Source: Brotonthovivens sp045629925
Lineage (GTDB): Bacteria; Bacillota; Clostridia; Lachnospirales; Lachnospiraceae
Assembly (NCBI GenBank): GCA_045629925.1
Contig: JAZQSD010000081.1
Span: forward strand, 1 to 20,170
Length of the DNA stretch: 20,170 bases
Direction: 5' to 3'
Position numbers and translations under genes: made by a program. Below, piece after piece: positions 15,845 to 20,170 of the stretch. Each line of letters opens with the position of its first letter. Position 1 is the first letter of the stretch. The notes below the pieces were generated by a model. It made no database searches and had not been told where the DNA came from. It worked only from the letters and a program-made list of their open reading frames with translations.

Positions 15845-17819
15845 GCAAAAGAAAGGGTTTTCTCAAAATGGGAAAGTATCCTTACGACAGATAAAGCGGA
15901 TGATGTTTCTGGAGATTTTTGGCCTGGCTACCCTAGTGCTTCCAGGACCACTGGCAAAATTATGCGGGACCGATGGCGTGTTCGCAATGTTGTTAGCTGC
16001 GATGGTCTGGTCGCTGGTGCTTCGTCTTCAAAAGTGGGATGAGAAGGAGTATAGGGGAGGCGGTGAAGTATCTGTATCTCAAGGCACAGATGTGTGGATT
16101 GATATCATGAGATCTTTTTTGCAAATCGTTCTTTTTGTGGCAGCAGGTGGATTCGTAATGTATTTGCTTGTGTCTGTGGTGGAGCGGCAACTTCTGGGAA
16201 CTGGCTATCTGTGGATTGTCATAGGGACGATATTGGTGGCAGGAGGATATGGAATTATGAAAGGAGTTGAATCCAGAGCAAGGATCTATGAGATTTTGTT
16301 TTGGGTTTTATTGATTCCTTTGGGGGCAATTCTTTTGATTGGATTGTGGAATATAGAACCAGATTACTGGCTTCCTGTTTTTGCCTGTTCGCCCATTGGC
16401 TTTTTCCTTGGAACCGCTGCTTGTCTGGCTGGATTTTTGCCAGCTGCGTTGTGTCTTTTGCTGCGGCCAGCCTGCGAGGAGCCGGAGAGCGTAGCGGTAA
16501 TGGGAGCAAAAACTGTGTGGTGGGCAGGGGTTGCCTCTGCAGGGGTGTATCTGCTTTTGGTGGGAGTGTTTCAGACAAAACTTTTGGCAGTGTTGAAATA
16601 TCCGATTCTGTCTCTGATGTCTGTGGTAGAAATGCCGGGAAACCTGTTGGAGCGACTGGACGCGCCCATGATGATCATATGGTTTTTCTGTATTTTTGCG
16701 TTGTTTCATTCTATGTGTTATTACGCAGTAGATGGAATACAGCGTTTGTTTCCAAAAAGAAAAAATAGAGGAAGGAAAGTGGTGATAGCCATGGTATTGA
16801 TTCTTGCAAGCGCCCTGTTGCTTCTATTGCAGGGCTGTGGGAAAAAAGATCCGGAGGATCATTTGTATCCCTTAGCGGTAGGGATTGAATATGAAGAAGG
16901 CAAACAAAAATTGAATGTAGCCTATGCTTATCCAGAGGCCATGGAACTGCTTCATGCCAATTCTTTATTTCAAGCCCAGGAACAGTTGGTGGAGACCTCA
17001 GATAAAAAGTTAGATTTAAACCATATGAAAGTCTTTTTAGTGAACCGAGCATTGTTAAAAGATCCAAAACAACAGGAGCAGCTTTTTGCGTATTTCTTGG
17101 AAAATGAAAGTATGGCATGGAATGCCTGCATCGTTGTAACAGAGGAGAAAATGGAAGATCTTTTTGTAGAGGAATGGACTAATGAGAAGGCGCTGGGATT
17201 GTATTTGGAGAATCTATTGAAAAACAGAGATGACTTGAAAGACAAGTCTGTTTTTACTGTAAAAGATTATATGAGTCTTTATAAAAACAAAAATGAAACC
17301 AGACTGGTGCCTCTTGTGACTTTAAGAGAAAATCAGTTTTTCGTTGATTCCTACTGTATCTTAAAAAGAGGTGAAGATGTGGGAACATTAAGTGTCAAAG
17401 AAAGCGATTATGCCAGAGTGCTTATGAATGATCAAAAAACAGTATCAATCCTTTTAAAAGAAACGGTTTTTGTGACTTTACAGGATATGAAATTGGAGCG
17501 AGAGATTAGCAAAGAGCAAGGGGGCGTGATTCGCCAGAAGATTACTGTTAAGGCCAACATAAAATTGTCTGCAGACTGGATTTATGCGCAAAATCAAAAA
17601 GACGATATTAGACAGCAGGCAAAAGAGGTTGTAGAACGGGAACTTGAACATGTAATTCAAAGTGGGAAAAAACAGTGCTGTGCAGACCTGACGGATAGCT
17701 TTATCCTGTTGCCTGGATGTAATCGCAGCCTGTGGGAAGAATACAAAGACAAGCCAGATCTTTATGAAGAGAAACTAGAGACTGTCATAGATGTGCAATT
17801 AAAAATGATTGAAACTTAA
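15813..17819 (+). CDS. Fused germination receptor subunits B and C (GerB permease + GerC lipoprotein)
   Basis: The frame of 668 residues (from ATG 15813) joins two normally separate proteins. Residues about 28-315 are a GerB-like permease of the APC/amino-acid transporter type with nine or ten hydrophobic segments, starting MMFLEIFGLATLVLPG. A basic linker, KRKNRGRK, leads into a second hydrophobic stretch ending in a lipobox-like LLQGC (Cys342). The rest (343-668) is a GerC-type domain with YPLAVGIEYEEGKQKLNVAY and a late KITVKANIKL region. GerC proteins are normally separate lipoproteins on the spore inner membrane. GAGGAAGG (16768-16775) just before GTG 16779 and ATG 16791 would allow independent GerC translation. 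A one-base change in the A-run at 16760-16765 would split the frame. The start at 15813 uses AAGGA (15801-15805); a TTG at 15798 is less likely. It overlaps gerA by 32 bases. Confidence 0.85.
   Translation: MKTAVKTNTTRQKKGFSQNGKVSLRQIKRMMFLEIFGLATLVLPGPLAKLCGTDGVFAMLLAAMVWSLVLRLQKWDEKEYRGGGEVSVSQGTDVWIDIMRSFLQIVLFVAAGGFVMYLLVSVVERQLLGTGYLWIVIGTILVAGGYGIMKGVESRARIYEILFWVLLIPLGAILLIGLWNIEPDYWLPVFACSPIGFFLGTAACLAGFLPAALCLLLRPACEEPESVAVMGAKTVWWAGVASAGVYLLLVGVFQTKLLAVLKYPILSLMSVVEMPGNLLERLDAPMMIIWFFCIFALFHSMCYYAVDGIQRLFPKRKNRGRKVVIAMVLILASALLLLLQGCGKKDPEDHLYPLAVGIEYEEGKQKLNVAYAYPEAMELLHANSLFQAQEQLVETSDKKLDLNHMKVFLVNRALLKDPKQQEQLFAYFLENESMAWNACIVVTEEKMEDLFVEEWTNEKALGLYLENLLKNRDDLKDKSVFTVKDYMSLYKNKNETRLVPLVTLRENQFFVDSYCILKRGEDVGTLSVKESDYARVLMNDQKTVSILLKETVFVTLQDMKLEREISKEQGGVIRQKITVKANIKLSADWIYAQNQKDDIRQQAKEVVERELEHVIQSGKKQCCADLTDSFILLPGCNRSLWEEYKDKPDLYEEKLETVIDVQLKMIET
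16768..16793 (+). promoter_or_regulatory. Internal ribosome binding site and possible GerC start
   Basis: GAGGAAGG (16768-16775) lies 3-7 bases before GTG 16779 and 15 bases before ATG 16791, in frame with the lipoprotein half. Starting at 16779 would give a signal sequence of about 19 residues before Cys342, standard for a bacterial lipoprotein. Confidence 0.5.
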
Positions 17820-17854
17820 AATAAAGAACCGTGATTAAATACGGAGATAATTGG

Positions 17855-17894
17855 CAAAACTTCTTTTAACAGTAATTTGTTAAAAGGAGTTTTG
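17855..17894 (+). promoter_or_regulatory. 17-bp hairpin sequestering the spoIIR ribosome binding site
   Basis: Bases 17855-17871 pair with 17878-17894 along all 17 positions (16 Watson-Crick and one G-T) around a GTAATT loop. The 3' arm contains the complete site AAAAGGAG (17882-17889) and ends one base before the ATG at 17896. The stem is AT-rich and its only T-run is the TTTT inside the arm, so it makes a poor terminator, although a weak terminator role for the ger operon cannot be excluded. A sigma-F-like -10, GGAGATAATT, lies at 17843-17852, without a clear -35. Confidence 0.65.
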
Positions 17895-17895
17895 T

Positions 17896-18528
17896 ATGTA
17901 TATCAATAAAAAATGGAGTATAAAAAGAAGTTTATTATTTTTTGCGGCAGCAGTGGTGTTTGCTATCGGCGTTGGCAGAATCACAACAATGTGCCATATG
18001 CAGATGCAGGTGGCAGACAAAGTGCTTCGCTTTCATGTACTTGCAAATTCCAACTCTGAGGAGGATCAGGAATTGAAACTGGCTGTTCGGGATCAGGTAG
18101 GTACATATGTGGGAGCCAAGTTAAGTAACAGTGATAATCTGTCTGAGAGTTGTCTGATCTTAGAGAACCATTTAAACGAGATAGAAGCATGTGCGAAAAA
18201 GGTGATTTTAGAAAAAGGATATGATTATGACGTGTCAGCAAGACTGGAAACCTGCTTTTTCCCAGAAAAAGCCTACGGCAATGCAGTTTTCCCTGCTGGC
18301 AATTATCAGGCCCTTCGGGTGGTGATTGGAGAAGGAAAAGGGAAAAACTGGTGGTGTGTTCTGTATCCAAATCTGTGCTTTTCAGGAAATCTGTATCAGG
18401 TGTCAGAGGATGGAACGGAGAAACTTCAAAAAGTGCTGGCGCCTGAGGAATATAAACTGATCATGGAAAATAAAAACTATCAGATTTCGTTTCGCTTTCA
18501 AGAATTTTTTGACAGGATAGGGAATTAG
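17896..18528 (+). CDS. spoIIR: Stage II sporulation protein R
   Basis: SpoIIR is made in the forespore and secreted into the intermembrane space, where it activates the protease SpoIIGA to process pro-sigma-E in the mother cell. The 210-residue protein has one N-terminal hydrophobic segment (about 12-28, LLFFAAAVVFAIGVG) serving as signal or anchor. The family signatures follow: LRFHVLANSNSEEDQELKLA (44-63), FFPEKAYGNAVFPAGNYQAL and VVIGEGKGKNWWCVLYPNLC. Length and order are normal. The ribosome binding site AAAAGGAG is well spaced but lies inside a long hairpin, which is odd for a gene that must be expressed promptly. In Bacillus spoIIR is under sigma-F; here only a -10-like match is visible. 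It follows the ger frame by 76 bases, an interesting forespore pairing. Confidence 0.95.
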   Translation: MYINKKWSIKRSLLFFAAAVVFAIGVGRITTMCHMQMQVADKVLRFHVLANSNSEEDQELKLAVRDQVGTYVGAKLSNSDNLSESCLILENHLNEIEACAKKVILEKGYDYDVSARLETCFFPEKAYGNAVFPAGNYQALRVVIGEGKGKNWWCVLYPNLCFSGNLYQVSEDGTEKLQKVLAPEEYKLIMENKNYQISFRFQEFFDRIGN

Positions 18529-18574
18529 CGAAAAAGTTGGTAACAATAGAAGGAAAGCGGGATACAAGGGGGTA

Positions 18575-18603
18575 TTGAAAAAATAGCAAGAAAAAGGTAC
18601 ACT
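18575..18603 (+). promoter_or_regulatory. Probable promoter of murI
   Basis: TTGAAA (18575-18580), a 17-base spacer and TACACT (18598-18603) predict a start near 18610, about 60 bases before murI. Confidence 0.5.
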
Positions 18604-18611
18604 ATAGGGTG

Positions 18612-18638
18612 GTATGCATAGAATGGTTCATGGCATAC
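18612..18638 (+). promoter_or_regulatory. Hairpin in the murI leader
   Basis: GTATGC (18612-18617) pairs with GCATAC (18633-18638); two more A-T pairs can form inside past a one-base bulge. It begins about two bases after the predicted transcription start. No T-run follows. Confidence 0.35.
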
Positions 18639-18668
18639 TTCACAGGAAAGCTAGGAAGGAGATATCCC

Positions 18669-19517
18669 ATGGAAAATAAACAGATGGATGAGAGATCAGC
18701 ACTTTCATATGCACCAATCGGAGTATTTGACTCAGGTGTGGGCGGGCTGACTGTAGCAAGAGAGATCATGCGCCAGCTTCCAGATGAAAGAATCGTTTAT
18801 TTTGGTGATACAGCAAGAGTTCCTTACGGAAGCAAATCAAAAGATACAATTATCAGATATTCTCGCCAGATTATCCGTTTTTTGAAAACCAAACAGGTGA
18901 AGGCGATTGTGGTTGCCTGCAATACAGCCAGTGCCCTGGCGTTGGAGGAGATTCGTTCAGAGATTGACATTCCTATTATCGGTGTGTTAAAACCAGGAGC
19001 AAAAGTGGCGGCAGAAGCTACATCTAATGGTAAGATTGGCGTTATTGCAACAGAGAGCACCATTGCCAGCCAGCTTTATACAAAAGTGATACAGTCTCAT
19101 TTGCCACAGGCACAGGTTCTTGGCAAACCATGTCCATTATTTGTTCCTTTGGTGGAAGAAGGATGGATGAAAGATCCGGTAACTGTCGAGGTAGCGAATA
19201 GATATCTAGAACCATTGAAAGAGTCAGGGATTGACACTCTTATTATGGGATGTACTCATTATCCACTTCTTCGCTCTACAATACGACAGGTTATGGGAGA
19301 AGATGTGAATCTGGTAAACCCAGCCTACGAGACAGCTATTGAACTAAAACGCCTCTTGGATGATATGGGGCTTTTAAATGATGGTCAGGGTGATTTCGAT
19401 GGTCCGGTTCACGAATTTTTCGTCAGCGATGCTGCAGAGAAGTTCAGAAATTTTGCCAACTCCATCCTGCCATATATGATTGATACTACAAAAGTAATAC
19501 AGATAGAGGAGTACTAG
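18669..19517 (+). CDS. murI: Glutamate racemase
   Basis: MurI converts L-glutamate to D-glutamate for peptidoglycan synthesis, using two cysteines as acid/base and no cofactor. Both catalytic cysteines are present: Cys84 in VVACNTASA and Cys195 in MGCTHYPLL. The substrate motifs FDSGVGGLTV (20-29) and YFGDTARVPYG (44-54) are intact. The length is 282 residues from ATG 18669, chosen because AAGGAG (18656-18661) has ideal spacing. The frame is open for 20 codons further upstream to a GTG at 18609, which has no ribosome binding site and lies at the predicted transcription start. The DUF1934 gene follows after 5 bases. Confidence 0.95.
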   Translation: MENKQMDERSALSYAPIGVFDSGVGGLTVAREIMRQLPDERIVYFGDTARVPYGSKSKDTIIRYSRQIIRFLKTKQVKAIVVACNTASALALEEIRSEIDIPIIGVLKPGAKVAAEATSNGKIGVIATESTIASQLYTKVIQSHLPQAQVLGKPCPLFVPLVEEGWMKDPVTVEVANRYLEPLKESGIDTLIMGCTHYPLLRSTIRQVMGEDVNLVNPAYETAIELKRLLDDMGLLNDGQGDFDGPVHEFFVSDAAEKFRNFANSILPYMIDTTKVIQIEEY

Positions 19518-19522
19518 AAAGA

Positions 19523-19978
19523 ATGACAAAAGATGTACTGGTTGCAATCAGCGGTCTTCAGATTGCAGACGCAGATGCAGATAAAGACGCACAGCCAATC
19601 GAGGTCATCAGTCCAGGAGAGTACTATTACAAAAATGGTAAACACTACATCCTGTTTGATGAGCTGATGGAAGGGTTCGATGGCGTTACAAAAAACCGAA
19701 TCAAAATTGATGATGATTATTTAGAACTTAAGAAAAACGGTGTATCAAACGTACATATGGTGTTTGAAAAGAACAAGAAAAATGTTACTTGTTATGAAAC
19801 ACCTTTTGGAAATCTGATGCTGGGAATCAACGCTAATAAGTTTGATTTGGCTGAGACAGAACAGAAGATTTCGCTGGATGTGGAATATACGCTGGATATC
19901 AATTATCAGGCATTTGCTGATTGTCGTATCCAGATCAGTGTCACAGCGAAAGAGGGCGGCGCGTTCTCACTGAGTTAA
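19523..19978 (+). CDS. DUF1934 family protein (YwiB-like beta-barrel)
   Basis: The 151-residue protein resembles the DUF1934/YwiB family: an N-terminal DVLVAISGLQ strand, the central YYYKNGKHYILFDE, and later TPFGNLMLGI and the alternating DVEYTLDINYQAFADCRIQI segment, all consistent with a small calycin-like beta-barrel in the cytosol. There is no signal peptide. Function is unknown in any organism as far as I recall. It starts five bases after the murI stop, with possible site GAGGAG (19506-19511) 11 bases away and a closer AGAAAG. In many related genomes, from memory, the next gene is argS; here an IS element intervenes. Its native terminator appears interrupted. Confidence 0.85.
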   Translation: MTKDVLVAISGLQIADADADKDAQPIEVISPGEYYYKNGKHYILFDELMEGFDGVTKNRIKIDDDYLELKKNGVSNVHMVFEKNKKNVTCYETPFGNLMLGINANKFDLAETEQKISLDVEYTLDINYQAFADCRIQISVTAKEGGAFSLS

Positions 19979-20008
19979 GGATGCCTTCTGGCAAGATAAG
20001 AATCTAAG

Positions 20009-20030
20009 GACATAAAAAAGGAACCGAAGT
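20009..20030 (+). terminator. Possible 5' half of the native terminator, interrupted by the IS
   Basis: An A-run followed by GGAACCGAAGT (to 20030) stops at the IS border. It looks like the 5' arm of a terminator such as the one at 8958. The complementary arm with its T-run is not present nearby and would be expected beyond the far IS end, outside the window. This is inference. Confidence 0.35.
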
Positions 20031-20054
20031 TGAGGTGACCCCTTAAAGTTAGAC
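20031..20054. repeat. Putative IS terminal inverted repeat
   Basis: The segment begins TG, contains TGACCCC and ends in AGTTAGAC, as in ends of IS150-type elements I recall. The matching repeat is outside the window, so this is unconfirmed. Confidence 0.5.
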
Positions 20055-20060
20055 TTTTTA

Positions 20061-20090
20061 CGAGACGACTTCGGTCGTCTCGTTTTCTTT
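20061..20090 (+). terminator. UUCG-loop terminator inside the IS end
   Basis: CGAGACGAC (20061-20069), loop TTCG, then GTCGTCTCG (20074-20082) and TTTTCTTT. The T-run is on the + strand, so it stops transcription entering the IS from murI-DUF1934 and would block antisense reading of the transposase. Confidence 0.9.
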
Positions 20091-20170
20091 ATGCAGCTAG
20101 AAGATGAAGTCTATATTGAACTGGACTCATCCATCCTAGCTTTTTCTTTATTCGTTTTTCATTGTAGTAT
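20089..20170 (-). CDS. IS3-family transposase, C-terminal fragment (truncated by window)
   Basis: The last 26 codons read YYNEKRIKKKLGWMSPVQYR followed by LHLLAA and a TAA stop (20091-20089). The pattern YYN-x-KRIK-x-KLG-x-x-SP-x-x-YR is the hallmark C-terminus of IS3-family OrfB integrase-core transposases (IS150-like). Only the end of the protein is in the window, so intactness of the element cannot be judged. Confidence 0.85.
   Translation of the reverse strand, partial: YYNEKRIKKKLGWMSPVQYRLHLLAA

Larger units (their letters stand above)
20031..20170 (-). mobile_element. IS3-family insertion sequence, one end, truncated by window
   Basis: The minus strand encodes the C-terminus of an IS3-family transposase, and 40-60 bases beyond its stop lies a terminal-repeat-like TGAGGTGACCCC...AAAGTTAGAC (20031-20054), similar to ends of the IS150-type subgroup. 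The outer border is placed at the TG at 20031, plus or minus a few bases. The rest lies past the window. Confidence 0.75.

Noticed and set aside
18609..18668. Longer murI starting at GTG 18609
   Set aside because: There is no ribosome binding site, and it coincides with the predicted transcription start and a leader hairpin, whereas ATG 18669 has an ideal AAGGAG.
1..20170. CRISPR arrays, tRNA or rRNA genes, prophage or defence genes
   Set aside because: No regularly spaced direct repeats, tRNA-like cloverleaf or rRNA sequence was seen by eye, and all sizable gaps were inspected.

Overview
The window looks like a chromosomal segment of a low-to-mid GC, endospore-forming member of the Clostridia, most likely Lachnospiraceae. 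This rests on a GerA-type germination receptor beside spoIIR, strong AGGAGG-type ribosome binding sites, YlmH, a Mrp/NBP35 ATPase with a cysteine-rich N-terminus, and a gut-clostridial style of gene order (ispE-gntR, murI-DUF1934). It is mostly housekeeping, with one transposable element entering at the right edge. I found no rRNA, tRNA, CRISPR array or phage genes.

Layout. 1-1660: 3' part of an M24 (aminopeptidase P-like) metallopeptidase, then a small charged protein of unknown function. 1669-3156: aspartate kinase as its own unit, with a promoter and a terminator. 3203-6840: YlmH (S4 RNA-binding), a membrane-anchored acyltransferase of the condensation/alcohol-acetyltransferase type, and a PflX-like radical SAM protein, all on the + strand. 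6845-8993: mtnA and an apbC/mrp-type Fe-S carrier ATPase, closed by a near-perfect bidirectional terminator that it shares with a convergent PocR-AraC regulator (9018-10271, minus). 10451-12194: a promoter followed at once by a 15-bp hairpin, then hisC and a small membrane protein, then a terminator. 12384-14222: ispE and a GntR/FadR-type regulator. 14312-18528: gerA, a fused gerB-gerC reading frame, and spoIIR. 18575-19978: murI and a DUF1934 protein. 20031-20170: one end of an IS3-family element with the C-terminal codons of its transposase on the minus strand.

The sporulation block is the most interesting part. The GerB permease and GerC lipoprotein, normally separate proteins, are one open frame here. 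The junction lies in an A-rich run where a one-base change in either direction would separate them, and a good ribosome binding site sits just before the GerC signal sequence. Directly downstream, the spoIIR ribosome binding site is buried in a 17-bp hairpin, so spoIIR translation may be off on at least some transcripts. Several other leaders also carry hairpins at or near the expected transcript 5' end or over the start codon (the small gene at 1046, mrp, hisC, ispE, murI).

At the right edge, the IS element appears to have inserted inside the native terminator of the murI unit, and it carries an inward-facing UUCG terminator of its own. All functional calls come from reading motifs by eye, since no database search was possible.
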